64,000 nucleotides of DNA from Rhynochetos jubatus (taxonomy: Eukaryota > Chordata > Aves > Eurypygiformes > Rhynochetidae). A program made the position numbers and the translations under genes. The notes below the pieces were generated by a model that was not told the origin of the DNA, did no database searches, and was given only the letters and a program-made list of their open reading frames with translations. The stretch is taken from the NCBI GenBank assembly GCA_027574665.1, contig CM050650.1, positions 97,933,086-97,997,085 on the forward strand, in the 5' to 3' direction. Shown piece after piece: positions 50,353 through 62,250 of this stretch (position 1 is the first letter of the stretch; each line of letters opens with the position of its first letter).

Positions 50353-53300
50353 AGAACAGTCCTGTGTTGCATGATATACTGTATAATATGTATTTTAGTC
50401 AGCTTTAAGTTAAAATTCTCCCGTTTATGTTTCTTACACCATTTCCTTTGGGACACTGCCCTCCAAGTGTGAAATAGCCCACTAACTTTTGACAATTTTA
50501 GATTCTTTGTGTCCATCTGTATGAGCTAATTTGGATTGGTCCAGAATGGAATTAATAAAATGTAACAGAAATTGATTGGTAAATCTAGACCAGAGTCTTT
50601 TTTCCACAAGTTTGTCCTACATAGTGTTCTATATTAATAATTTTAATATGTAGTGGGGTTTATTTTTAATGGGATAATGGGATTGAAATTGCAGTTACAA
50701 CTAAAAGGCAACCGATCTGTTTAGCTGTGTACAGTCACTTTAACCAGTAAGGATTCATAGCAATTACCTAAACATGTTAGAATTGCTAATGATACAGGCT
50801 TAGACAAAGAACTAAGAAACGACTTAAAAGTAGAAACATTCCCAATATGTTTTTAACCAGTACATTTTTGTCTGGCTTGCATTTTCCAGAAATACAGGGA
50901 AATCTCAGATATAAGGTACCATTTTGTATAGAATGGGAAGATATTTATAGGTCCTAATAAATTACTGTTTCTGCTTAGTGCTTGATTTACAGTATTTGTT
51001 TCCAGATATGCTGTACTAAATTTTGCTCAGAGATAGTGGCACATTGATTACCTCTAGCTTGCAGGTCAATGGGGACTGTGCTCTGCTTGTAAAGAAATGA
51101 GAGATTACAGTAAAAGATTCTTGATGGAGTTCATTTAAGATACGCAGACTTACTTGTATACGCACGGCTCTACTGACAATGGTGCTAAAAAAAATCCTTT
51201 TAGTATAAAACAAAAAATATTGATTAGCTCTGAAAGCTGTCATTTAGAAGTTTACATTAGAGCACTTTAAAACCATTTAAATGAAAATAAGGAGAAACCG
51301 AGTACATTGAATGTTTCATTAATTTTCTCTAATGACATATATTTTTCTCCAAAGTATACAGTAGACTTAGACTGTGCAAATTAAGAGTAATTGTGATAGT
51401 GAAAGGACATTTTTGTCATGTTTTCTGAAGCTTTGCCATAAATCCCGTGCTGTAAACATCTCTGAGTCACTTTCTTTTTGACTCATTGCTCATCTTCTCT
51501 GTATCCTATAATTTTATATAAGCCAAATTGATTGCTTTTATGTTAATAATAACCAGTTCTAACTACCTCTCAAAAATAATTATTAAGGGCTTTGCCAGCT
51601 ACCGCATGCCTACAGCTTATAATTACCTCAGAACTTACAAAGATAAAATCAAACACATTTTCACTTCTTCACTCTGTCATGGTGAATTCTGTAATACTGG
51701 AAATATATTTGATGCTTTTCAATGACAAATTAAAAATAGGGAATTCTAATTAATGTTACTACTTGAAACGGCTATTTCACATATATATTTGTTTTGGTTT
51801 AGCTATTAATTCTTTGTCTGCATGGGAAGGCTATAAACTGCTATCTTTGAAAATGATATTTACAAAGAGATTAGTATTGTTTTTTTTAAAGAGTAATTCT
51901 TATAAAGTGTGCATCTGACCAATTAGTCATTGTATTTTTAGTAGGTCAGTAAAACAAACCAGGGTGAAACCCATTCTGCATTCTTCCTTGTATTTTCCAT
52001 CTGAAGCAGGCCAATATGAGTGTGAGTTGTGTAAGAATCTGAATGTTCAGTGATAATTCTGTAGGTTATATCCATATTAGTTAAATTATATCCATTTACT
52101 ATTCATAAAAATATGGTAATTTCTGAACAAGTAGGATTTGCTCTTCAGCTTAGTTATATATGTTGTATCTGAAGAAACACAAAGAATTCATTTATTCGTC
52201 ACAGTTTTAGCTGCATGAAATAAAAAATACACATTGGTAGCTCCTGCTGAATAGCAGACGGAAACATGCCACCATAGATGGATTTAATTCATTTGTTAAC
52301 GATGATAATTTATTTAAATTAGGAATATAATTTATTTGATTGCCATCACTGTTGTAAATTGCTGTCTTTGCATCTGCACAAAAACATATAGATGCAACTC
52401 CAGAGGACTGCCAAAAATTGTGTTTAGAGATTATTATTTGGATCAAAGCATACTGCAAATATGTATTTTTTACCGTATCTGTTTAAGACAATTATGTTTG
52501 GACTAAAATAGAAAAATTCCATATATCTGCCTAAAGTATGAAAGGAGAATATCACATCTCAAAGTAAACAGTTGCATAAAAAATAATTACTTTTGCAGTA
52601 CAATACAATATGAACAGAATGGTTTTGATTTTGATATCACAACATTTTAGTGACCATACATCTGATGACAATAGAATGTGATTGAAGTAACAAGGGAGTA
52701 ATGCTTGCTTTGGTATGACACACAGATTAACTCTGACTATGGTCAACTCTTGCAAATCACATCATAATCCAGCTACTGCGTGCCACGACCTCAGTGCCTG
52801 GTAACGAGAACATTACTCTGCTGTGTTGTAGCTCTTTCAGCAGTGACCAACACTGGACACCTAAAACCAAATGTGAGAACATTCAAACTGTGCAGAGGTA
52901 CATCTCCAAAATATTATCCTGATTTCTAACAGGGATGCCCTGAGCTCAGGGTATTTTCTTCTGATGAGTCTGTCAGTCACTCAAAACTCAAATTTGGAGG
53001 AATTCCATGCAGAAAGTTTTCTTCTGCTAATTTTGAGACTGCTGCTTGCTAGGATCTTCTGCTGTCACCCAGGTTTTGTCCCAGAGGAGTCTCTGGGGAT
53101 CATGTTCAATTGACTTTCTTCATGCTTCTCATGATTTTAGGGATCTGTTGTACTTCTCAGCTGTGCTTTCCAAAATGAAGAATCATAGTTTAGGACTCTC
53201 TCAGTGATTACTGTTTAGTCACTGTTTGTACAGAAATATAATATTTTTTTCCAAATTGCCCAGTCCTACTGCGGCCTTTCTGAAATCAGGAGGCCATAAC

Positions 53301-54394
53301 TGTAAAAGTCTTCAAGGTGGTGTGGTATTATTAATTTATAAAGTAGCATAATGCTATTCTCTTTTTTTTTCTTCACTCCTCCCCTAATAATTCATTACGT
53401 AGCACATACAATTTGCTTTTTTTGCTGCTACTGTGCACTAAGCTATTAATTTTTGTGATATAATTTCTGAGGAGCTAGAATCAGCACTACATTTTATTTA
53501 TGAAGGTGGGAGGTTTTTTGATGTGTTTTACATTTATTTACATTGGATTTCGCTGTTATCACCAAGTATCATAACGTAGTTTTTTTATAGCCAGACCTGC
53601 CTTCACAGCCCTGGCTTACCTTAGCATCATCGGTCAAGTTTGTCTTCTCACTGTTCACCGCTTTTCAAACTTGGGTCTCCCACTGAATCCCTGCAGATCT
53701 CGACTAATTATCTCCTCCCAGTGTGAATACCAACCATTTACTCCAAATTTTTCCTGTTGTTTAAACATTATTTTCTTTTTAATCCATGAGAGGACCTTTG
53801 TTCTAACCCCGTGTCAGGCTGGTTTCATCAAGAGCCTTTGGTAAAGGACCTTGTGATAGGAGTGTCTTTTGGAAATCAGGTATTTGGTGTCAGCTTACTT
53901 TTGCTATGCTTGTTCTTTGGAGAGCACTGATAGGTTGCTGAGAAATTATTTCTCTTTAAAATAGCCATGTCAGCTCTTCACCTCACTAATTTTCCTGTTC
54001 ACTAATTTTATTGTTTATTCTGATTTTTAGTAATTTAATTGGAAATTCTTAGAAATTCTTGCTTGCAGTACCTCAGTACAGTGGCTCTCAGCCACCTGTC
54101 ACAGTTTCCTCCATTATGAACCCACATGGAGAAAAAGCATTTTATTTTTCGGTTCTGACCTCATGTCTCTTGAATAATCCTTTTATAGGCTAAACAGCTG
54201 TTTGCCCTACCAGCTCTCTGTCTGGCTTCCAAACAATTAAAAAATACTGTATTTTAATTATTTTTATATTTTATTCAAGTTCTTCCTCAAACTTTGAACT
54301 GTTTCGTGTGGTGTTTTTTAAGCTGGTAGTTTACAGTCATTTTTGTTTTCTTTATTTGAATACAGCTTCAGATTTTTAAAAGCTCTTTTTCTTC
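50353..54394. other. Repeat-free AT-rich intron
   Basis: Four kilobases with no CR1, LTR, microsatellite or gene that I can recognise. Absence of old repeats can accompany conserved non-coding DNA, but nothing in the sequence itself proves constraint. Confidence 0.4.
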
Positions 54395-54835
54395 ATTCTC
54401 TTTATTAACCATGTGCCTTAGTGTAATTTCCAGGAGGATCTGCTCCAGGATCTTGCCAGGCACAGAGGTGAGACTGGCTGGCCTGTAGTTCCCTGGACAC
54501 TCCTTTTTCCCTTTTTTAAAAATAGGGGTTATGTTTCCTCTTTTCCAGTCAGTGGGAACTTCACCAGACTGCCATGATGTCTTGAATATGATGGATGGTG
54601 TGTTGGCCACTTCATCCGTCAGTTCCCTCGGGATCCACGGATACATCTCATCAGGTCCCATGGACTTGTGCACCTTCAGGCTTCTTAGATGGTTTTGAAC
54701 CTGATCCTCTCCTAGAGTGGGTGATTCTTGATTCTCCCAGTTCCCGCCTTTGCCTTCTGCAACTTGCATGGTGTGGCTTGAGCGCTTGCCCATGAAGACT
54801 GAGGCCAAAAAAGTCTATTATTTCCCCAGTGTCTG
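54395..54835 (-). mobile_element. CR1 LINE, internal reverse transcriptase fragment
   Basis: The minus strand encodes part of CR1 ORF2 upstream of the catalytic centre: VHKSMGPDEMYPWIPREL, then DWKRGNITPIFKKGKKECPG and NYRPASLTSVPGKILEQIL. These are the conserved first blocks of the non-LTR reverse transcriptase. The frame is open over about 146 codons, but both ends are missing, including the FADD catalytic block and the 3' tail. An internal fragment without a tail implies later deletion, not simple 5' truncation. Confidence 0.92.
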
Positions 54836-57800
54836 TTGAAAGTGAATTTTGCTTATTGTTTCACATATTGTTTTGTCACAGCAGTTGTGGTTTTTCTTTA
54901 GTTCATTTTAGTAGCTACAGTATTTGCAGAAAGACAAATACAAGGGATCTGTCGGGGTATAAATGCTTGAGGGCTGGAAATCAACACACTTCATCATTTG
55001 TAACCCAATGAAGGAACTTGAATGCTGTGATTTCCTAGAGGAACATGAAAGAGTACTGTAAAGCTCAGGTTCCCAAGAGGGCAAGATGTGGTTCTTCCGT
55101 CCGTGCAGGATCTAGGCATTGAACACCTAGCTCCAGACTTGGAATTTATGTATTTCATAAATCTGAGATATCAAAGTTCATACAGTTAGTGAAATGAATG
55201 AGACAGCTAAGCTGGATGTTTACAACAGCCTCCACAGCGTGAGTGAGGCTCGAGACAGACACCAACATTGGATGGGCTGCTGTGCTTGTAATTCTGCAGT
55301 CACCCAACTGCGTCAGGTGCCAAGGTGAAAGTGAGTTTCAAAGGCTGAACCATCTCTCTAGATACCAAGGTAATTATTTTGCTGTAGTTAACTGTGTCGC
55401 TTTAACCCTTCCAGGAGAGAACTCTTGTCTCTTAAACTGCTGGAGCTGGGGACAAACTGGCTTGACACTGTGAATGGAAAATATTCACTGGCCTTTATTT
55501 GCATTGGTTGATATCTTTAATACGTATTTTGCAAACACATTTGTCCTTCTTGAAGATTGTAGATGTGCTGTAGCCAGGGTAATCACAGTGGAATAAATAT
55601 TTGATAAACTAGATAGTTATTTGTGCTGGGTTCATTATTAAACACATTATTAAGACATTATTAAAACTAGATAGTTATTAAATCTACCTGTGGCATTTCT
55701 TAATCTTGTGTTAGAGAGAATTCAATATTACTTCTGTAATGTTCTCTTAAGTGTGAATCAGATCTTAGCCTGGAGTGCAGGGGTAAGAAGAAAGATGCAA
55801 GTGAAAAAAATTAGCAGATCAATTCCTATTTTATCGAGTAGGAGCGTGTTAGCCACAGTTTTGTTCACAGTTTCTGTACTGCAATGGCAAAACATTCTTC
55901 CTGGGTACTGTTAGATGTTGCAGCCTGTGTTATTCAAAGCCACTTGGGCCACAAGCCCATGGTTGCCAGCTCATTTCTCACAGTGTGTTGTGTTGTTCTT
56001 CTGAGGTGTTGCCCTGAAAGTACTTTTTTCTGTCTGACGTTAACCAAGTTTGGAGCAGTTATGTTACTTGCAAAGGGATGCCGTCGCCTAAGCAATCTCA
56101 GCGTTTTAGGTGCTTTTGACACTCAAATGTTATAAAACTGTAATTTCTAGTTTTGTGATTAGCCTGAGTAGGTATTCTAAATCACAGTTATTGAGTACTA
56201 TGGGCTATCAACTTGACAAATTATAAACACTGACAAATACTGATAATGGGAAAAAAAAAATCAGAGCCCTTGTATGCATATTTAACACAGTGATTGACGC
56301 TTCACAGTTAGCAAATCTCTTACATTTATATCAAATTACAGAGTAATTACTTTCTATATATGTTAAGCTTGTTTTTACAATCAGCAGTGTTAAACGAAAT
56401 GTAAATTCAGGGATCTGCTGCACTGCTTACTACTATTGCAATCAGCAAACGTGTGCACGGGGGAGGAGGCTGTGCAGACCTTCTGCTTTGCATGCTACAG
56501 AGCGAGCCAGGGCAGTTCCCGTTTGGTGAATGGACAGGATCTTTATGCACCCAGTATGTTTGCGATGTAACCCAGTGGAAAGCCATCTGTGCCAGATAGC
56601 GAGTTAACGCTGGTTATTTTACTGCAGTAAGTCCATCAGAGTGAGCAAAAGAAACTAAGGAAAAGAGTCTATTCAGTTAGTGTGCAATCTGTTTTTTGGA
56701 ACGGAGTGCAGCAGTATGTGAGAATAAGCTCACGAGCAGTATCAGTATATCCAACCTTATTTATTCTGTGTTGTCTGAATTTGTTTTCTGTCCTGCCACT
56801 TTTGATTGAACAGACAAGTAGAAGACGATATCTGTTGTCTTGGGTTTGTACAATTTTCACTTGAAATTTAGTTGAAATTTAAGTATGAATCAGACAGATG
56901 TCCTGCCTCAATACCTTGGGAACAGAATTCAGCACTAGTTTGGGTCTCTGAGTTAATACGGTATGACTTAACTGTTTTCACCTGTCAATGTTGTTTTGGA
57001 ATGCTTTGCTCCTCTTAAAATGGTTTATTGCATTACCACTTCAGATTGGCCAAGTCCTCATAAAATAATCTTGAAAGATACTTGGTTTTACTTCTGTAAG
57101 CATAGACAAAGTAGAAAGTAACGAGCTCCAAGGCACAAAGAATGTATTTTCTTGCATTTGTCCTTAATAATAAAGAACAAAAAAAACCCAATATAGAGAA
57201 TGTATTGGGGGAGGGGGAAGAATCAGAATTTTGTAAAATATTTTTGGGTGCTTTTGCAGGCTGGTTTAATTTCCATAGAGCCATGTGAGTTTGCATATGT
57301 CAATCAATTTAAAGTAATACTTTGCTTTGATTATGAACGTGACTTGAGAATAAAATTAATGTTTGGATAGTGCTTGGCATATGTAAATTGATATATAAAT
57401 GCTGCTGTAAGTATAATTACTTTAATAATGAAAGGCAAAATCAAGTTGACTAACAGAGTTTTTAATTAGATTAACGTAAGCCATTTGTGATTTAATACAA
57501 TGCTGTCTACAAAATTAGATACTATATGCATGTATGTAAAATCAGTTCATTAACATAGTGGGTCCAAATTAACTGTTGTTATAATTTATTGAAAAGAAAT
57601 TTGAGTTTTATGCTACACTTTTACTAGTCCAGTATCATTGAAATAGATGGGAAAGATACATTTGTTTTATGGTTGAACATTCAACCGTAAGTTATCCTGG
57701 TTCTTGTTGACTTAGGACTGAACTTTGCAAATATAGCATCTGTCAAAGAGAAATCTTTCACTGAATATGAAATCATACGCAGCTCAGGGAGAGTAAGATG

Positions 57801-60220
57801 ATGTGCTTGGAAATCCCACTGTATTACAACTCCTTTGCATCTTCCTTTTACGTTCCAAACTCAACTTAGAAAAAAGTTGGTAGGTTGCTGCCAGTTAGCA
57901 AAGAGCAGATGGTGTTTATTACTGTGACCAGTAAATTGTGTATCTGTGGGAGTAATAAGCCTAATTAGCCAAATGTTGATTGTGCTTTTAAGTGTTGTAG
58001 TCTTAGTACCTATTTCCATACCTATGCATATGGTCAATATAAACTTACTTAATTGTGCACTTCGAAAAAAAATGTTAGTGGTATGATTCTGCAGACTGAA
58101 TTGTTAGCATTCATAGAATTACTGTTTTAAATAATGTCCTTCAAATAAGCCAGTCTTAGATACACAATTTCAAGAACTCCTTATTACTTCCCTTGTATTT
58201 TATTTATTTCTAAATATTGAAAGTTGACCACTTCAGGCTTGGCTAGGATGAATGTTAAAAGACAGGTGGCTTTTTGTTCTAAAGAGCACCCTTGCCCTTA
58301 ATTCAATAGAAAATAACTTAAAAACAAAGGAAAATTCATTGTTAGCTCATCATACTCTTCGGCTTTTAAAAATACTGTTCTTCTTGAACAGCTTTCCATT
58401 AAGGAGCAGTCAGCCCCCAAAGAACTTCCTGACTCTTTATTGACAGGGGTTGGGATCAGTCATGACCTCCGACTGGTGACCAGTTTGCTAACAGCTCTAA
58501 CCTCCCCAGCACAGGCAGAAAAATCTGAGAGCCATTCTGTCTGCCCTCAGCCTCCCATGCTGCCCCAGCTGGGCTGGCCAAATAGGAGGGATAAGTTTAA
58601 GAAAAAGCAATTTATTCCAAGTTATCAGTAGAATTATAAGAAAGCCAAAGATAAAATGTGACATTGTGATCCTCTTTCCCATTTAAGAGTTGAACAAAGC
58701 AAGCTCCAGCAGGGTCAGCCTGTCATCAGAACCTGATCCTGTCCTGATGCAGCCACCTTGAGTAATACCCACTTTATTAAATGAGTCCAGTGATTTTAAT
58801 GGCAATAGTTTCTACAGCCACTCCCTGACCCTCCAGATAAGCAGTAGTGGCCACATAGATCCAACAAAGCCTGTTTGATTTTTTTTTTTTTTTAATATAC
58901 TTGACAACTCTTCAGGGTCAAGATCATGTCTTCCTGAGTGTCTGCACGGTGCCTGGTATGATGAGTCTCTCTGGGTATCTCTGCAGTTAAAATAACAAAC
59001 CCCTTAAACTTGTTAATTGCAGAGTTAATATAGATCCGTAACTTTAACTGGTTCCTTGGCTTTTCCTCAATTACTTCACACTGGAAGTAAAAAGAGACTC
59101 ACAAAAAATAAAATGCTTGGGTGTCTGACGGATTAACAGATTATAATAAATGGCACTGCTAATGCATGGATTAGGGAAATAACTCTTCAGTTTTTCCTGA
59201 GTTAAGAAAGTTTATCTGAATAAAGATAGATACCAAACTTATTTTCTTTTTTAATCAGAAAATTTATTTTAATTTTAAGGCTCTTTTAGATTCCTGTATT
59301 TAAATGCCACAACTTGTTGCCAAATTCTGACAGGAAACTGCTAGAAATGAAAAGTGGGGGGATATTTTTGCTATCTCAATGTGGACTTGTATCTGGAAGA
59401 TGTTTGTTTGCAGGCACTGACCATCTGTTTCATGGAGTTACGCCAAAAATATATTTTCACTGTAGATTTAGATGCTTTCTGTGAGCTAGCAAATAGCCAT
59501 ACAAATATTTCAGCATCTTCTTCAACAACACCATAAATAGGAACTCCCAGCACGTTTCATGATAAAAAAATCTGTAATAAAAAAATGTTTATTTCTTAGG
59601 TAAATCTAGTCACAGTAACTTTAATGAATCTTACTTTGTTACTCAGATTTAATTTATTTTTGAGGTAATTCTGTTGATTTAAACCAGAAATTAGTTTGGC
59701 ACAGAGTTTTCAAGAAGCTGTATTTTCCCTTTGAGCATTTAATGTTTGAGTCCATTTTTCTCCCCACAGCCTGGCATCAAGTTATTGTTCAAAGCATAAT
59801 GAAGAGATGAGACCCAGTGAGCTCTGTAGGAAAGGGCAGCCTTGTCCTTTGGTTCCAGGACCGCTGCAGTGCAGTTTCAGTGGTGCAATACTTAAAGCAT
59901 TAGCACATATCCTTCGGAGTAGATCTCCAGAGCCCCTTTGAAAGAGTACATTCATTTTCTGCTTCTGCTGTTTGCTGTCTCCTGATGTGTTGCTAAAGTA
60001 GAGTCCTGCAAAGTTCAGTCCTACAAAACAGGTTTCTCGGAAGCTCTTCTTCAGAGACAGGAAACATCACAACACTGTAATAAAAAATAATGTTTTATCT
60101 TTATCTGGAACACGAAGTTCATTTTGGAAAAGCCAAAAAGTACTAGATACTGAAAAGGTGTTAGGGTAAGCAGCTGCATATAGACGGAGGCAAACTTCAA
60201 CTCTGCAGAATATGCTGAGC
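54836..60220. other. Unique intron, one possible degraded repeat
   Basis: No firm assignments in 5.4 kb. The block at about 58440-58870 is GC-richer, with a GGAGGGATAAGTTTAAG then CAATTTATTCC pattern loosely like the middle of an LTR, but no ends can be placed. A T run lies at 58879-58893. Confidence 0.4.
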
Positions 60221-60305
60221 TATAGAATAGAGTAGAGTAGAATGTTCCAGTTGGAAGGGACCTACAGCAATCATCTAGTCCAACTGCTTGACCAATTTGG
60301 GACTT
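60221..60305 (-). mobile_element. CR1 LINE 3' end fragment, antisense
   Basis: The plus strand TATAGAATAGAGTAGAGTAG followed by CCAGTTGGAAGGGACCTACA and CATCTAGTCCAACTGC is the reverse complement of the last 85 bases of an older CR1 type, the same type as at 45743. It retains only the tail end. Confidence 0.75.
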
Positions 60306-61270
60306 ACTGAATGTTAAAGCATATTATTACAGGCATTGTCATGCTTAGAGTGTTGAGAAAAATGAAATTTGGGGTTATAATTGTCCACTACTGCCTTAAC
60401 ATGAAGAGAAGTCCCTTGTGCATAGGAAAAGGTGAGATACTCTAAAAATAAATGAACCATCAGAAATGCTAGAATAGGACCAGAAGAAAACTAATTTATG
60501 AGCAGGTCTCAATCAGTAAGGTTTTATCCAGGAGTGAACAATATCTTTGTCTCCTCCCCTTTTCTTTAGCACAGGATTGAATTTACAAGATTTTTTTCCC
60601 CCCATAAATAAGGAACTGGCTTTGTGAGGATAAATAGATCTGAAAATGGAAAGACACTTGTCTCCCTACAAAGGAGCTGATAGCAATGGTGAACAAACAC
60701 ACTAAGAAATAACAAGCCTATTTCATGTCACCAAGCCTTTGCTATTCTGTTTCGCTGTTTCTAGAAGAAATTAATTTATTCTCCCTGTTCAGGGCTTTGT
60801 GCTGGTTTATCTTACAGCTAGAAACATTCCTCTGTCCTTTTCCTTATTTATCTAGGTTTTGTTACTGTTCTGAACACTGATCTGTGTATAAAATAGTCAC
60901 TGACACAAACACTTTTTCTGAATGGCAAGCATATTCCTTGTTTCTGCTTGCAAAACCCAATTAAAATAGTGTTTATAAAATACGAAATGTTATAGTTCTA
61001 GTAGGCATGTATTTGGGCTACAGCAAACAGGGAAACAAATACTCTTCTAAAAGCAAACATGCATATTCTATCAATCATTGTATTTAGTTTGAGGCTTGAA
61101 TGCTAATGCTGTAAACTGTAGGTTAGATTTGTTATACCTATGTTATGCTGCCCTGAGGTAGTCAAAAGCCTTACTAATATTAAATTGAGTTTTTAATCTT
61201 GAAAGAACCGCAGGTTAGAACTTTTTGTTGCAACGTAACAGCAAATTATATGAGTCTTTGCTTAATTGGT
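60306..61270. other. Unique AT-rich intron
   Basis: No element or exon-like segment was noticed. Confidence 0.5.
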
Positions 61271-62250
61271 TACCAGCATCCTTGGGACTGGTCCTGTTTA
61301 ACATCTTCGTCAGTGACATGGACAATGGGATCGAGTACACCATCAGCAAGTTTGCTGACGACAGCAAGCTGTGTGGTGCGGTCGACACGCTGGAGGGAAG
61401 GGATGCCATCCAGAGGGACCTGGACTGGCTGGAGAGGTGGGCCTCTGCCCACCTCAGGGAGTTCAACAAGGCCAAGTGCAAGGTCCTGCACCTGGGTCGG
61501 GGCAATCCCAACTACAAGTACAGGCTGGGTGGAGAATGGATCGAGAGCAGCCCTGAGGAGAAGGACTTGGGGGTTCTGGTGGGTGAGAAGCTGAACATGA
61601 GCCAGCAGTGTGCACTGGCAGCCCAGAAAGCCAACCATATCCTGGGCTGTATCTGGAGAAGTGTGACCAGCAGGTCGAGGGAGGGGATTCTCCCCCTCTA
61701 CTCTGCTCTCGTGAGACCCCACCTGGAGTGCTGTGTCCAGCTGTGGAGCCCTCAGCTTAAGAAGAGTATCGAATGGTTGGAGCGAGTCCAGAGGAGGCCA
61801 CGAAGATGCTCAGAGGGCTGGAGCACCTCTGCTATGGGGACAGGCTGAGAGAGTTGGGCTTGTTCAGCCTGGAGAAGAGAAGGCTCCAGGGAGACCTTAT
61901 AGCACCTTCCAGTACCTGAAGGGGCTACAAGGAAGCTGGGGAGGACTTTTTACAAGAGCCTGTAGTGACAGGACAAGGGATAATGGCTTTAAATTGAAAG
62001 TGCGGAGGTTTAGATTAGATATCAGGAAGAAATTCTTCCCAGAGAGGGTGTTGAGGCACTGGCACAGGTTGCCCAGAGAAGCTGTGGGTGCCCCACCCCT
62101 GGAAGTGTTCAAGGCCAGGCTGGATGAGGCTTTGAGCAACCTGGTCTAGCGGTGGGTGTCCCTGCCCATGGCAGGGGTTGGAACTAGATAGATGTCCTTT
62201 AAGGTCCCTCCCAACCCACATCATTCTATGATTTTATGATTCCATGATTA
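61271..62250 (+). mobile_element. CR1 LINE with catalytic part of reverse transcriptase
   Basis: The longest CR1 here, nearly 1 kb. It enters ORF2 at LGLVLFNIFVSDMDNG and includes the catalytic FADDSKL block, then RDLDWLERWASAHLREFN, KCKVLHLGRGNPNYKY and KDLGVLVGEKLNMSQQCALA. A single-base loss relative to the usual family sequence near 61795 moves the remaining ORF2 C-terminus (LDIRKKFFPERVLRHWHRLP to LDEALSNLV, stop at 62147-62149) into another frame; the copy at 42403 shows the same bases there, so the change may be inherited from a shared source copy. The 3' end is CATTCTATGATTTTATGATT. 5'-truncated. Confidence 0.95.

Noticed and set aside
58440-58870. Possible degraded LTR
   Set aside because: Only a loose pattern of GC-rich flank and a CAATTTATT block; no terminal TG/CA or target duplication could be placed.
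61199-61594. Other-frame open readings over the CR1 at 61271
   Set aside because: Shadows of the CR1 reverse transcriptase frame that carries FADDSKL.
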